64,000 nt of DNA from Clostridiaceae bacterium (lineage in GTDB: Bacteria; Cyanobacteriota; Vampirovibrionia; Gastranaerophilales; Gastranaerophilaceae). The notes under the pieces were generated by a model that had not been told where the DNA came from, did not search any database, and saw only the letters and a program-made list of their open reading frames with translations. The DNA lies in NCBI GenBank assembly GCA_022641775.1, contig JALCDS010000006.1, forward strand, positions 1-64,000, read 5' to 3'. Position 1 is the stretch's first letter; the number at the start of each line of letters is the position of its first letter. Shown in pieces: positions 21,098-31,579 of this stretch. A program made the position numbers and the translations under genes.

Positions 21098-21784
21098 ATG
21101 ATTTACAATGAAACAAAAACACATGAAATTACAGTCGACGTCGTTATTTTGACTTTGAAAAATAATGCATTGCAGGTTTTACTTGTCAAAAGATTGAATG
21201 AACCGTTTAAAGATAAATGGGCAATCCCCGGCGGTTATATCAGATTGTCAGAAACTCTTGATCAAGCTGCATTGAGAATTTTGAAAGAACGTACAAACGT
21301 TGATAATATTTATCTTGAACAGCTTTATACATTTGGTGACCCACTTCGTCACCCGAATGCCAGAGTTATAACTTGTGCATATTTTGCACTTGTTCGTGCT
21401 GAAGATATTCAAATCGTTTCAACACCGGAACTCGGATGGCACAAGGTTTCAGACTTGCCTCCATTGGCATATGACCACAAAGAAATTATTGAATACTCAC
21501 TGAAACGTACACGTGAAAGACTTGAACTTTGTCCTGTTGCGTATCAGTTGTTGAATGAAAAATTTACACTAACAGAAATGCAAAAAGCTTACGAACTTAT
21601 TATGGGTAAAAAACTTGATAAGCGTAACTTTAGAAAAAAAGCTCTTTCGACAGACGGATTGATAGAACTTAATGAATTTACAAAATCATCTTCAAAACGT
21701 CCTGCAAGACTTTATACATTTGAAAAAATTGAGTTGAATTCAAAAAGAGCGCATTTCATTTCCAAGAAAAAGGAGAAGAAATAA
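21098..21784 (+). CDS. NUDIX-domain protein with C-terminal winged-helix (NrtR-like)
   Basis: AIPGGYIRLSETLDQAALRILKERTNV, C-terminal FTLTEMQKAYELIMGKKLDKRNFRKKAL. Confidence 0.85.
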   Translation: MIYNETKTHEITVDVVILTLKNNALQVLLVKRLNEPFKDKWAIPGGYIRLSETLDQAALRILKERTNVDNIYLEQLYTFGDPLRHPNARVITCAYFALVRAEDIQIVSTPELGWHKVSDLPPLAYDHKEIIEYSLKRTRERLELCPVAYQLLNEKFTLTEMQKAYELIMGKKLDKRNFRKKALSTDGLIELNEFTKSSSKRPARLYTFEKIELNSKRAHFISKKKEKK

Positions 21785-21785
21785 A

Positions 21786-22010
21786 ATGGTAGGATTTATT
21801 TGGGCAGTACAAATTATATCATCAGTATTGCTTTGTATTTTAATATTATTACATTCACCGAAAGGTGATGGAATTGCCGGCATAGGCGGTGCATCACATA
21901 TTTTCGCCTCACAAAAGAGTGCTGAAACAGGTTTGAACAAGTTGACAGGAATTATTTCTGCAATATTTATTATATGCTCATTTATTTTGGGTTACGGTTT
22001 AATCAAGTAA
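21786..22010 (+). CDS. secG: Preprotein translocase subunit SecG
   Basis: LLCILILLHSPKGDGIAGIGGASHIFASQKSAETGLNKLTGI. Confidence 0.9.
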   Translation: MVGFIWAVQIISSVLLCILILLHSPKGDGIAGIGGASHIFASQKSAETGLNKLTGIISAIFIICSFILGYGLIK

Positions 22011-22027
22011 TTAGGTGAGAATGTAAA

Positions 22028-22765
22028 TTGGAAATATTTTCGCGAAATGTTTTATTTTGGGGAGAAGACTCCCAAAAGCTTTTGGCTGAAAAACATGTAG
22101 CTGTATTCGGTCTTGGCGGAGTCGGTGGATTTTGTGCAGAAGCTTTAGTTCGTTCCGGCATCGGTGAGTTAACAATTGTTGATTTTGATAAAGTTTCATC
22201 CTCAAATATTAATCGTCAGCTTATTGCTCTAAATTCAACGGTTGGTAAAAGTAAAGTGGAATTATTTAAAACAAGGTTGAAAGATATTAATCCTGATATA
22301 AAATTAAATGTTGTTGATGATTTTTATACATCAGAAACCAAAATTTTAGATGGAGTGGATTACGTCGCAGATGCAATAGATACAATGCGTTCAAAAATAA
22401 GTTTGCTTGAATATTGCCATAAAAACGATATTCCTGTTATAACATCAATGGGTGCTGGTAATAGAATGGATCCTACAAAACTCTACGTATCGGATATTTC
22501 AAAAATGGAAAATCGTAATGCCCCATTTATCTCAAATGTTTTGTATCAATTGAAAAAACGAGGGATAACTCAGGGTATAACTGTTGTTGCAAGTCGAGAG
22601 ACTCCGCATTGCGAGGAAAAACTTTCTGAACAAGAAAAAATTATTACAAAATCAGGCGAAAAAATAGAATTTACAAAGATTACGCCATCATCTACGCCAT
22701 TTGTGGCTAGTTGCTCAGGAATTTTTATGGCAAGTGAAATTGTAAAGGGGTTTATTAATGAATAA
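22028..22765 (+). CDS. ThiF/MoeB-type E1-like protein, TcdA (t6A dehydratase) family
   Basis: VFGLGGVGGFCAEALVRSGIGELTIVDFDKVSSSNINRQ; TTG start. Confidence 0.88.
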   Translation: MEIFSRNVLFWGEDSQKLLAEKHVAVFGLGGVGGFCAEALVRSGIGELTIVDFDKVSSSNINRQLIALNSTVGKSKVELFKTRLKDINPDIKLNVVDDFYTSETKILDGVDYVADAIDTMRSKISLLEYCHKNDIPVITSMGAGNRMDPTKLYVSDISKMENRNAPFISNVLYQLKKRGITQGITVVASRETPHCEEKLSEQEKIITKSGEKIEFTKITPSSTPFVASCSGIFMASEIVKGFINE

Positions 22766-23471
22766 CAAAAAAAATATTTTGGTAACGGGTGCAAGTCGTG
22801 GGATAGGAAATGCTATTTTCAATGAGTTGCATGATTTGGGCGAAATTTATGTCTCAGGACGTGACGAAAATACTCTTAAAACGCTTGGGGCAAAAGATTT
22901 TTGCGTATGTGATTTGAGTAAAAATACAGATACTTTAGAAAAATTTATTCTTGATAAAAAAATAGATATCTTGATAAATAATGCTGGTGAATATATTTAT
23001 GGCGGAATTGAAGCTATGAGTGAGACTCAAATTCAAAGTATTTTTTCTACAAATTTGATTTCACCTGTAAAATTGATTAGTAAAGCTGTTACGAATATGA
23101 AAGAAAACAAGTTTGGGCGAATTATTAATATCGGCTCTATTTCAGGGGTGATGGGAGAAGCTTATGCGAGTCTCTATTCTTCATCAAAAGCAGGGTTGAT
23201 AGGATTGACAAAGGCATTGGCACTGGAACTTGCCGAATTTAATATAACAGTAAACACTATAAATCCCGGTTGGGTTGAAACAGGTCTTGGGTTGGAATCT
23301 ATTGAAGAAAGTGAATTTTCAAAAGAAGAAATTATTGATACTATCCCACAAAAGCGTTTTGTAAAGCCTGTTGAAGTGGCAAAATTGTGCAGATATTTGA
23401 TTTCAGAAGATGCAAAGGGTGTTACCGGACAATCTATTAATATTTGTGCAGGTTTGAGCGTAGGTATATAA
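22758..23471 (+). CDS. Short-chain dehydrogenase/reductase (FabG-like)
   Basis: TGASRGIGNAIF, NNAGEYIYGG, YSSSKAGLIGLTKALALELA. Confidence 0.93.
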   Translation: MNNKKNILVTGASRGIGNAIFNELHDLGEIYVSGRDENTLKTLGAKDFCVCDLSKNTDTLEKFILDKKIDILINNAGEYIYGGIEAMSETQIQSIFSTNLISPVKLISKAVTNMKENKFGRIINIGSISGVMGEAYASLYSSSKAGLIGLTKALALELAEFNITVNTINPGWVETGLGLESIEESEFSKEEIIDTIPQKRFVKPVEVAKLCRYLISEDAKGVTGQSINICAGLSVGI

Positions 23472-23490
23472 AATAACAAATGATTTACTA

Positions 23491-23526
23491 AAAAAGCTCT
23501 TAAAGAAATTTCTTTAAGAGCTTTTT
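23491..23526. terminator. Bidirectional intrinsic terminator
   Basis: AAAAAGCTCTTAAAGAAATTTCTTTAAGAGCTTTTT perfect inverted repeat between convergent genes. Confidence 0.85.
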
Positions 23527-23548
23527 AATTTGTTTAATCAACCTTTAA

Positions 23549-24508
23549 TTAGTCGTCTGCGTGACCTGCAGTACCTAGAACGTCACGCATTTTGTGCATA
23601 ACAAGTTCTTTAATGTTTGTACGACCTGGTCCCATATATTCTCTTGGGTCAAATTTTTCAGGATGTTCAATAAAGAATTCTCTGATTGTTGAAGTCATAG
23701 CCAATCTTAAATCTGTATCGATGTTAATCTTAGCAACACCATTTTTAGATGCGAAGTTCAACATTTCTTCAGGAACACCTTGTGCGTTAGGCAATTTGCC
23801 ACCGAATTGGTTGCATTTGTCAACTAAGTATTTAGGAACTGAAGATGAACCGTGTAAAACGATTGGGAAATCATATCCAACAACATCGTTGATAGCTTTT
23901 TTACAAGCAGCAAGTCTTGGGAAGTCCAATTCAGGTTTTTCTTTGAATTTGTAAGCACCGTGAGAAGTTCCGATAGCGATTGCAAGAGAATCACAACCAG
24001 TTTCTTTAACGAATTTTGCAGCATCTTCTGGATCTGTATAAGTTGCATCTTTTGTATGAACTTTAACAGCATCTTCAACACCGGCAAGTTTACCAAGTTC
24101 AGCTTCAACAGAAACACCGTGAGCGTGAGCATATTCAACTACTTGTTTTGTGATTTTAATATTTTCTTCCAATGGGAAACGGCTTCCGTCTATCATAACT
24201 GATGAAAAACCACCGTCTACACAAGCTTTACAAATTTCAAAATCAGCACCGTGATCTAAGTGAAGTGCGATTGGAACTGTAGTTGTAGCAAGAGCAGCTT
24301 CAACCAATTTTACCAAGTAAGTTTGGTTAGCATATTTTCTTGCGCCGGCAGATACTTGAAGAATGATTGGTGATCTTGTTTCTTCAGCAGCTTCTGCGAT
24401 AGCTTGCAAAATTTCCATGTTGTTAACGTTGTAAGCACCAATAGCATACTTGCCTTTTAGCGCTTTTTTGAACATTTCTTCTGTTCCGACTAATTTTCTT
24501 TCGCTCAT
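23549..24508 (-). CDS. fba: Class II fructose-bisphosphate aldolase
   Basis: GAYNVNNMEILQAIAEAAEETRSPIILQ, VPIALHLDHGADFE, VMIDGSRFPLEENI, FPIVLHGSSSVP. Confidence 0.96.
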   Translation of the reverse strand: MSERKLVGTEEMFKKALKGKYAIGAYNVNNMEILQAIAEAAEETRSPIILQVSAGARKYANQTYLVKLVEAALATTTVPIALHLDHGADFEICKACVDGGFSSVMIDGSRFPLEENIKITKQVVEYAHAHGVSVEAELGKLAGVEDAVKVHTKDATYTDPEDAAKFVKETGCDSLAIAIGTSHGAYKFKEKPELDFPRLAACKKAINDVVGYDFPIVLHGSSSVPKYLVDKCNQFGGKLPNAQGVPEEMLNFASKNGVAKINIDTDLRLAMTSTIREFFIEHPEKFDPREYMGPGRTNIKELVMHKMRDVLGTAGHADD

Positions 24509-24635
24509 TTTAAGCTCTCCTTTTTTAATGTACGTATTACATGATTAAATTTATAACAAAAATAAAGTTAATACAACTTTTCAAAGTATGTTTTATTCTT
24601 TAGGTATTAAGAAATATTAAATTGGTATATAACTC

Positions 24636-24664
24636 TTTACAAAACTTGAAACCACTGTTATAAT
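24636..24664 (+). promoter_or_regulatory. Sigma70-type promoter
   Basis: TTTACA - 17 nt - TATAAT upstream of the 24776 gene. Confidence 0.65.
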
Positions 24665-24775
24665 GCGAATTAAGGTTAATGTAAAAAAATATAAAAAACA
24701 AGATGTAGCAAAATTCTATTTTTGCAAGTTTTGTAATACAAAATTAATGTGGGTTAAAAATATCAGGAGAAAAAT

Positions 24776-25474
24776 ATGAGTATAATGCCTGTACAAAGTG
24801 TAAATCTGAATAATCGAAGTGTAAGTTTTCAAGGAAGACATAATAATGAAGAAGAAATGCCGGTGCAATCACATCATAATAGAATGCCTATGAAAGCAAT
24901 TCCTGTGATTGCCTTGATTGCAATGAGTCCTATGGCAAATGTAAATAAAAGTTATGCGACAGAGCCGAATAAAAATATGGTAGAAATGGTTGAAAGTCCG
25001 AATACTCAACAAGTTAGACAATCAAAATTTGTTCCGATGCCTTCAAATTTTAAAATATTAAAACAGGTAAGACTAAATGTTAGTGAACGGGAGTTTTATG
25101 ATTTAAATTTGATAAGTACCGATGGAAATAATAAAAATTATGAGGAAGTGGAATATAAAGAATATTCATTAGATGGAGAAAGAGTCTTAAAAAGAGGAAT
25201 GTTAAAAGCTGTAACATTTTTCAATAATGGAGATGGAAAAGATGTTGAATTAGAAGGAATAGAATTAGACAAAGATAATCTTGATAATTATGCTCCACAA
25301 TATGTTTTTCATAGATTTCTAGGTGGAGCCTTAATTAAGGAGGCTTTTAATACTATGGTCAGACTTAACTCTAATAATGCTGTATATTGTTATAAAATTT
25401 CTCAAGGTTATGTAAGTGAAGGTTATTATGATGAAGATTTAAAAACTTACAAAAAAGAACTTGGTATGGAATAA
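24776..25474 (+). CDS. Hypothetical protein with N-terminal 'VSFQG' tag
   Basis: 232-aa ORF, RBS aggagaaaaat, upstream consensus promoter. Confidence 0.7.
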   Translation: MSIMPVQSVNLNNRSVSFQGRHNNEEEMPVQSHHNRMPMKAIPVIALIAMSPMANVNKSYATEPNKNMVEMVESPNTQQVRQSKFVPMPSNFKILKQVRLNVSEREFYDLNLISTDGNNKNYEEVEYKEYSLDGERVLKRGMLKAVTFFNNGDGKDVELEGIELDKDNLDNYAPQYVFHRFLGGALIKEAFNTMVRLNSNNAVYCYKISQGYVSEGYYDEDLKTYKKELGME

Positions 25475-25565
25475 TATTAACAAATGTAACAAAATAAAAA
25501 CATGTTGAAATCAGCTCAAATAGCATGTTTTTACATGTTTAGAAGTACAATTGAGAGATTTATAA

Positions 25566-28331
25566 ATGGCTGAAGTTCAAAATACACAATTAAATAGTAG
25601 TGTGAATGGCGCAAGCGGACAAAACTTGACTGTGTCTACTAATGTTTCTGCGACAGGAACTTCTAGCTCAAATATTCCTTTAGTTACAAAAAACAAAAAA
25701 GCATTGACAGCTGAAGATTTGAAAAAGCTTGCAGCATTAGGTTACACACAAGAAAAACTTACTACAATGTCTGATGACGCAATTCAAAAAGCGCTAAATC
25801 AAACTGTTCCAGTAACACCTAAAGCCTCAGCGTCTTCAATGAGTTCTGCACTTGAAGTAGAGGGAGATACTCCAAGTGATAATTCTAAAGTTAAAACTAC
25901 AAATGCAAAAGCACATAGTAAAGCAAAAGTAAAAAATGTCGGTTCTGAATATAATTTTAAATCATTTAAAAATGAAAAAAATTATTATACAAAAGCAAAA
26001 ATGCTGTTGCGAGAGTTTGTCAAAAACAAATACAATAATAGTAATAATGGCAAATCTTGGGATGATTTATCAGATCAGGAAAAAACTAATATAGAAAATC
26101 AAACATCAGCTTCACTTTTGAAAAAATACAATAAATCAGGTAAAAATATTTCTATTGCTAAAATTATAAGTGCCTTGAAAAATCCAAAGTCAAAATCTAT
26201 TTCTCAACGGGCATTGAAACGTTATAGCGATCAGATGGATACTTTTATGAGTGATATCCAAGCTGCAAATGAAAAAGGAATGGAGTATTCTACATTTAAA
26301 GCACAAGCAAAAGATATCAGGAATGATCAAAAATATGCGATGTTGGATAGGATTGCAAAAGCTAATCATTCAGAAATAAAAGATAGTATGAGTACTTCTG
26401 ACTATGAATTTTACCAAACAGAAAATACATTGAATGAAGCAGGTAAATTACGTTTTGGTCTTGACGAAAATTGTTCAAATTCAAAAATTAGAGATGAAAT
26501 ACAACAATATAACAAATCTCATCCTGATAATCCTATAAGTGAAATATCTATCAAATATGATTATTTAAATGACAAAATTAAAAAAGGCGAATCTTTAACA
26601 TCTGCAGAGCGTAGGAGTTATCACTATTATGATTCTTTAGCCAAAGCAAAATTTAATTTGGGTAAACAACCTAATTATGATTCTAGTAATACAACATTTG
26701 CAAATATGTATGAAGATTCCATTTATCAAAAGGCAATAGCAAGTGGTAAGAGTCCAAAAGATGCTGAAATTGCATATTTGAACGCAAAATTAAAAGCCGG
26801 TAAAGGTAAAGGTTGTTCTCCAGAAGAATTTGATAAACGTTTTAAGGCATTATTGGAAGGGTGTTCTGAAGAAGGCGCACAAGAATTAATTGCTACAGCT
26901 TCATATATGAAAGAACATGGTTACATTGTTTTTGCCGGTCAAAATATGGCAGTTAACAACAAAGCAGCTGTTGCCGGTATTGGTAAAATTGACGGCAAAT
27001 CATTACATTCGGCTGTAAAAAAGGGCAATGTTAGTTCTGAATATGAAGTTTGTTTTGACAATTATTATCAACAGCATAAACAATGGGATAGAGTAAAAGA
27101 CGTACATCGTAATTGTCCGGCGACAGCAAAAGATGCTTATAAAAGAGCTAAAGAAAATAATGTTACTGATGACGAGTGGAATGCTATAGCCGATGATTAT
27201 ACAACTAATCGTAAAGAATATACTACAGATGCTTCTGCTGCAATATTAGATGCAGGCGGTTCTTATGTTTCTAAATCTCACCAAACTGCATTTATTAATA
27301 ATATTAAAAGTATGATTGCTGATACTAAAAATGCAAATGATTACAAACATTTTGCTGGTAGTGCTCATACATACGAAGTTGAAAATCAAACTAAAGTTGC
27401 TGATAGTGTAATGTCTTTATCAAAAAGTTTTGATAAAAAATCTGCAATTGTAGCAATTAATGCATTATCTGATGATATCCAAAATTGTGACAAGTCAAAT
27501 CAACTTGCAATGCATAAAACTGTAATGACATCTGATTACACAGAAGTTAGACAACATGCAGCAGGTAATATAGGCAATTATGATTCATCTGTTCAAGCAG
27601 ATGCTTATCGTGCAACTATTGCAACCGGAGATGAAAAAGCTATTGCTGTCGCTACAGCTCAACATGACAGAATGACTCCTGAGGCACAAGCATCTACTGC
27701 TTCTGAATACAAAGCAGCATCAGCACAGTCTGAAACTCAATATGCACCGCAAGTTATTTCAGATATTATTGAAGCTGATAACAATTTGAAGGGTTCTTCA
27801 AAAACAACTTTAGAAGATACTTTGGCTTCTAAAATGAAAGAATATCAAAGTGGTCAATGTTCTATTAATGCAGTTATGGACGCTTTCTTAAAGGCTCCGA
27901 ATAATGAACGTATGGCTATGTTAAAACCTTTGGTTGACAAAAATGCTCTTAGACCTGACACATTAAGACTATTAGTTAAATATTGTCCTAACTTGTTGTT
28001 ATCTATGGTTGATACATTTATCGCTAACGGACAAGGACAGGCTATATTGAGTGTTATTGGTAAATCTTCTGAAGTTACATATAAGGTTGTTCAGTTGATG
28101 ATGACAAGAGGTTCAAATGCTGACAAGGCTGTTGCTGCAAAATATGTAATTGACAACCCGTCTCAATTCTCAAAAGAAACTCGTCAGGAAGCTTTGAGAC
28201 TTATTGATTCATCAGCTTCAAATGTAATTGTTTCATACAAAACTGATGAAGATACAAAATATATGACTTCTCTTCATCAAAATGATAATACTGAAAAAGT
28301 AAAAAAAGAAAAGATTGCTTATAAAGCTTAA
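25566..28331 (+). CDS. Large hypothetical polar/alpha-helical protein
   Basis: 921-aa ORF; Ser/Thr-rich N-terminus; Ala-rich helical C-terminal half. Confidence 0.8.
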   Translation: MAEVQNTQLNSSVNGASGQNLTVSTNVSATGTSSSNIPLVTKNKKALTAEDLKKLAALGYTQEKLTTMSDDAIQKALNQTVPVTPKASASSMSSALEVEGDTPSDNSKVKTTNAKAHSKAKVKNVGSEYNFKSFKNEKNYYTKAKMLLREFVKNKYNNSNNGKSWDDLSDQEKTNIENQTSASLLKKYNKSGKNISIAKIISALKNPKSKSISQRALKRYSDQMDTFMSDIQAANEKGMEYSTFKAQAKDIRNDQKYAMLDRIAKANHSEIKDSMSTSDYEFYQTENTLNEAGKLRFGLDENCSNSKIRDEIQQYNKSHPDNPISEISIKYDYLNDKIKKGESLTSAERRSYHYYDSLAKAKFNLGKQPNYDSSNTTFANMYEDSIYQKAIASGKSPKDAEIAYLNAKLKAGKGKGCSPEEFDKRFKALLEGCSEEGAQELIATASYMKEHGYIVFAGQNMAVNNKAAVAGIGKIDGKSLHSAVKKGNVSSEYEVCFDNYYQQHKQWDRVKDVHRNCPATAKDAYKRAKENNVTDDEWNAIADDYTTNRKEYTTDASAAILDAGGSYVSKSHQTAFINNIKSMIADTKNANDYKHFAGSAHTYEVENQTKVADSVMSLSKSFDKKSAIVAINALSDDIQNCDKSNQLAMHKTVMTSDYTEVRQHAAGNIGNYDSSVQADAYRATIATGDEKAIAVATAQHDRMTPEAQASTASEYKAASAQSETQYAPQVISDIIEADNNLKGSSKTTLEDTLASKMKEYQSGQCSINAVMDAFLKAPNNERMAMLKPLVDKNALRPDTLRLLVKYCPNLLLSMVDTFIANGQGQAILSVIGKSSEVTYKVVQLMMTRGSNADKAVAAKYVIDNPSQFSKETRQEALRLIDSSASNVIVSYKTDEDTKYMTSLHQNDNTEKVKKEKIAYKA

Positions 28332-28351
28332 TGTTAATAGATTTTATTTGC

Positions 28352-28377
28352 AAAAAAAAGACGGTAGCTAACCGTCT
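28352..28377 (-). terminator. Intrinsic terminator of the sepF transcript
   Basis: On the minus strand AGACGGT-TAGCT-ACCGTCT followed by T-rich tract. Confidence 0.65.
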
Positions 28378-28503
28378 ATTTATGTAAATAATTAAATCTT
28401 ACTCTCTAGTCTTATTGTAAACTATCTCTTTTTTCTCTTTTCCCATATTGTGTATTTCACACAAACTGTTTTACTCTATGCTCGTTCGCGCTGTCTTATT
28501 CCG

Positions 28504-29004
28504 CTATTGTAGAGAACTTCTCCACATTGCATCATTAAATTTGTTTTGATTAGTCATATCAACTGACAATGTTACGTTGCTTGGAGTGAAGATAAATACT
28601 AAATCGCCAACCTTTTGTGGCTTACCGTTCAATGCATGAGCTGCACCGCAAACAAAATCAATAGTTCTTTGTGATTGTTCTTTATCTAATAGGTGTAAGT
28701 TTAAAACGATTGTTTTTCTGTCTTTAAGGTTTTGTACAATCATTGCAGCATCATCAAATGAGCGAGGCTCCATAACTTTAACTTCATATCCTCTGAAGTT
28801 TGGATGATTTACAACTTTTAAGTTGCTAGTTCTTTCAACTTCTGGTTGTTGATAACCACTATAATTTGGATCAATTGCCAAATTGTCTTCTACTTCATAA
28901 TCATTTTGCATATCTTCTGCGATATCGTCAAAGTCTGTTTCTCTAGGGTCGAATCCCTTTACTAAAAAGTCTACTACTGATCTGATTTTGTCTGCTACTG
29001 CCAC
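28504..29004 (-). CDS. sepF: Cell division protein SepF
   Basis: VKVMEPRSFDDAAMIVQNLKDRKTIVLNLHLLDKEQSQRTIDFVCGAAHALNG. Confidence 0.95.
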   Translation of the reverse strand: MAVADKIRSVVDFLVKGFDPRETDFDDIAEDMQNDYEVEDNLAIDPNYSGYQQPEVERTSNLKVVNHPNFRGYEVKVMEPRSFDDAAMIVQNLKDRKTIVLNLHLLDKEQSQRTIDFVCGAAHALNGKPQKVGDLVFIFTPSNVTLSVDMTNQNKFNDAMWRSSLQ

Positions 29005-29022
29005 CGATTTATCCTCCGTATT

Positions 29023-29718
29023 TTATTTAAATAATTTTCTTCCAATTCTCAAGTATGTTGCACCTTTTTTTGCTGCAATTTTATAATCTTGACTCATTCC
29101 CATTGATATTTCTTGCATATTACAATTAAATTTTTCGTTTAATTCGTTTTTAGTTTTAATTACATCTTCAAACAAGTTCTCCAACTCATCTTCGCTTGCG
29201 CCAAGCGGAGCCATACTCATTATCCCTACAATTTGTATCCCTTTTAAATCTTTTAATTTCTCGAAATTTGTAAAGATTTCATCTTTTGAAAACCCTGATT
29301 TTTGTTCTTCCCCTGCAAGATTTAGTTCTATGAATATTTTCTGAACTTTACTTATAGCAAGGGCTTCATCTGAAATTTTTTGTGCTATTTCAAATGTATC
29401 AACCGAATGGATATATTCAAAATGGTTTACAACTTTTTTTACTTTGTTTGATTGAAGATGACCGATAAAATGAAATGTTGAATTAGATTTTATTTCATCA
29501 GGCAGTTCTTCAATTTTTTTGATAGCCTCAACTGCTCTTGATTCGCCGAAATTTCTCAATCCGACATTGTATGCTGCAACAATTGCGCTTCCGTCAAAGT
29601 ATTTTGTAACTGCAATAATATTTGGTTTACAAGGTGCGATGTCTTCCTGTATTTGTAAAAGATTTCTTCTAACTGTTTCTTCTTGCATCAATTTACCCCT
29701 ACAAGAACTTGTGTTCAC
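29023..29718 (-). CDS. YggS family PLP-binding protein
   Basis: IIAVTKYFDG, NFGESRAVEAIKKIEEL, FHFIGHLQSNKVKK, SMGMSQDYKIAAKKGATYLRIGRKLF; true start probably the internal Met (about 29688). Confidence 0.94.
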   Translation of the reverse strand: MNTSSCRGKLMQEETVRRNLLQIQEDIAPCKPNIIAVTKYFDGSAIVAAYNVGLRNFGESRAVEAIKKIEELPDEIKSNSTFHFIGHLQSNKVKKVVNHFEYIHSVDTFEIAQKISDEALAISKVQKIFIELNLAGEEQKSGFSKDEIFTNFEKLKDLKGIQIVGIMSMAPLGASEDELENLFEDVIKTKNELNEKFNCNMQEISMGMSQDYKIAAKKGATYLRIGRKLFK

Positions 29719-29881
29719 ATCTTATGAGCACATATTCTATTGTACTCTATCTTTTGGATGTGGACAACTTTTTGTTATTTTGCCTGTCACCTCCTTTTGA
29801 AATTTTCTTGAAACCATGAATTAACCATGTTTTCCGCCGATTTAATATTTCTTAAATATTGGTAACAATTTGTAATACAGC

Positions 29882-29909
29882 CTTTAAATTGAGCATGCTC
29901 AGTTTAAAG
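29882..29909. repeat. 28-bp near-perfect palindrome upstream of the gcv genes
   Basis: CTTTAAATTGAGCATGCTCAGTTTAAAG, one mismatched pair. Confidence 0.6.
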
Positions 29910-30069
29910 TTATAGTGTCCCTCTCGTCTGTTTACATTAAGAGGATATAATATTTTTTCTGAAATGTTATCCTCTTTATGATGTAGATTTTAAAATCTTT
30001 AAAATATTTGATTTTGTGTTGACATTTCGGCAAATATTAACGACAATAAAACCAGAATGGGGAGAAAAA

Positions 30070-31182
30070 ATGACTAAAGAAACTTTTTTACATGGCAAAC
30101 ACGTTGCGCTTGGCGCAAAGATGGTAGATTTTGCCGGATGGCATATGCCGGTTCAGTACACTTCAATTATTGAAGAACACAAAACTGTTAGAGAAAAAGT
30201 AGGCTTGTTTGATGTCTCCCATATGGGTGAAGTCTTTGTCTTTGGTAAAGATGCAATGGAATTTTTGAACCACATAGTTCCTCAAAATATCGAGAAACTT
30301 GTTTTTGAAAAGGCTGTTTATTGTCAATTGCCAAATAAAGACGGTGGTTTGATAGATGATTTAATAATATATAAAATAGGTATCCAAAATTATTTGATAA
30401 TTTGTAATGCTGCCAGAATTGATGAAGATTTGAATTGGATGATTAGAAACAAAAAAGGTTTTGATGTAACTATTGAGAATGAATCTAATAATTATTCTCT
30501 TTTGGCAATTCAAGGGCCTTCAGCATATGATTTGGTAAAAAAGATGGGTTATGATGCAAAAGAACAAGAATCTTTTACAATAAAGCTTGCAAAAGTTGCA
30601 GGGCATAAAATGCTTGTATCTCGTACCGGTTATACAGGTGAAGATGGATTTGAACTACTTGTTGAAAATGAAATTGCTGAAGAAATTTGGGATAAAATTT
30701 TATCAGATGGCAACGAATTTGGTATAAAACCTATTGGTTTAGGTGCAAGAGATACATTGAGATTGGAAGCAGCGCTTCACTTGTACGGAAATGATTTGGA
30801 CGAAAATACAACGCCTATTGAAGCAGGTCTTTCTTGGTCTGTGCCGAAAGATAAAGTTGCTGATTACAACGGCAAAAATGTCATTATGAATCAAATTCAA
30901 AACGGTGTCGAAAAACGTTTAATTGGAATAAAAATGGTGGATAAATTTATTGCTCGTCATGGCTATGAAGTTTATTTTAACGGTGAAAAAGTTGGAACTA
31001 TTACAAGTGGTGGGATTTCACCTGTACTAGGTTCAAACATTGCACTTGCCTATGTTAAAAATATTAAGGAGATTTGCACAGGTGCTACTGTACAAGTTAT
31101 GATAAGAGAAAAATTACATGATGCCCAAGTCGTTAAACGACCATTTGTGCAAAAAAGAAATATTGTTAAAACTAATAAATAA
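30070..31182 (+). CDS. gcvT: Glycine cleavage system T protein (aminomethyltransferase)
   Basis: GLFDVSHMGEVFV, SRTGYTGEDGFELL, LGARDTLRLEAALHLYGNDL; ATG at 30070 with RBS ggggagaaaa preferred over the ORF-track GTG start at 30016. Confidence 0.95.
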   Translation: MTKETFLHGKHVALGAKMVDFAGWHMPVQYTSIIEEHKTVREKVGLFDVSHMGEVFVFGKDAMEFLNHIVPQNIEKLVFEKAVYCQLPNKDGGLIDDLIIYKIGIQNYLIICNAARIDEDLNWMIRNKKGFDVTIENESNNYSLLAIQGPSAYDLVKKMGYDAKEQESFTIKLAKVAGHKMLVSRTGYTGEDGFELLVENEIAEEIWDKILSDGNEFGIKPIGLGARDTLRLEAALHLYGNDLDENTTPIEAGLSWSVPKDKVADYNGKNVIMNQIQNGVEKRLIGIKMVDKFIARHGYEVYFNGEKVGTITSGGISPVLGSNIALAYVKNIKEICTGATVQVMIREKLHDAQVVKRPFVQKRNIVKTNK

Positions 31183-31195
31183 TTAAGGAGAAAAA

Positions 31196-31579
31196 ATGAG
31201 TATACAAGAGAAAATTCTATGTTCAAAAAGTCATGAATATCTGCTTGATAATGAAGACGGAACTTATACAATCGGATTAACCGAATATGCAGTAAAACAA
31301 TTGGGTGATATTGTATTTGTTGAATTGCCTGAAGTCGGAGCCGAATTCAAAAAAGGTGAATCATTTGCTGCTATTGAATCTGTTAAAGCTGCATCTGAAA
31401 TTTATATGCCTATATCAGGTACTATAAAAGAAATTAATGATGCGGTTGTTGATAATCCTGAAACATTGAATGAAGATGTTTATGAAAAAGGTTGGTTAGT
31501 AAAAATTGAAAGCAAAGCTCCTCAATCTGAATTTGCTGATTTACTTGAATACGAAGATTATAAAGAAGAAGTGGAATAA
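31196..31579 (+). CDS. gcvH: Glycine cleavage system H protein
   Basis: LGDIVFVELPEVGAEFKKGESFAAIESVKAASEIYMPISG lipoyl-lysine context. Confidence 0.97.
   Translation: MSIQEKILCSKSHEYLLDNEDGTYTIGLTEYAVKQLGDIVFVELPEVGAEFKKGESFAAIESVKAASEIYMPISGTIKEINDAVVDNPETLNEDVYEKGWLVKIESKAPQSEFADLLEYEDYKEEVE

Noticed and set aside
30016-30069. ORF-track N-terminal extension of GcvT (GTG start)
   Set aside because: A strong RBS and ATG at 30070 give the expected GcvT N-terminus.
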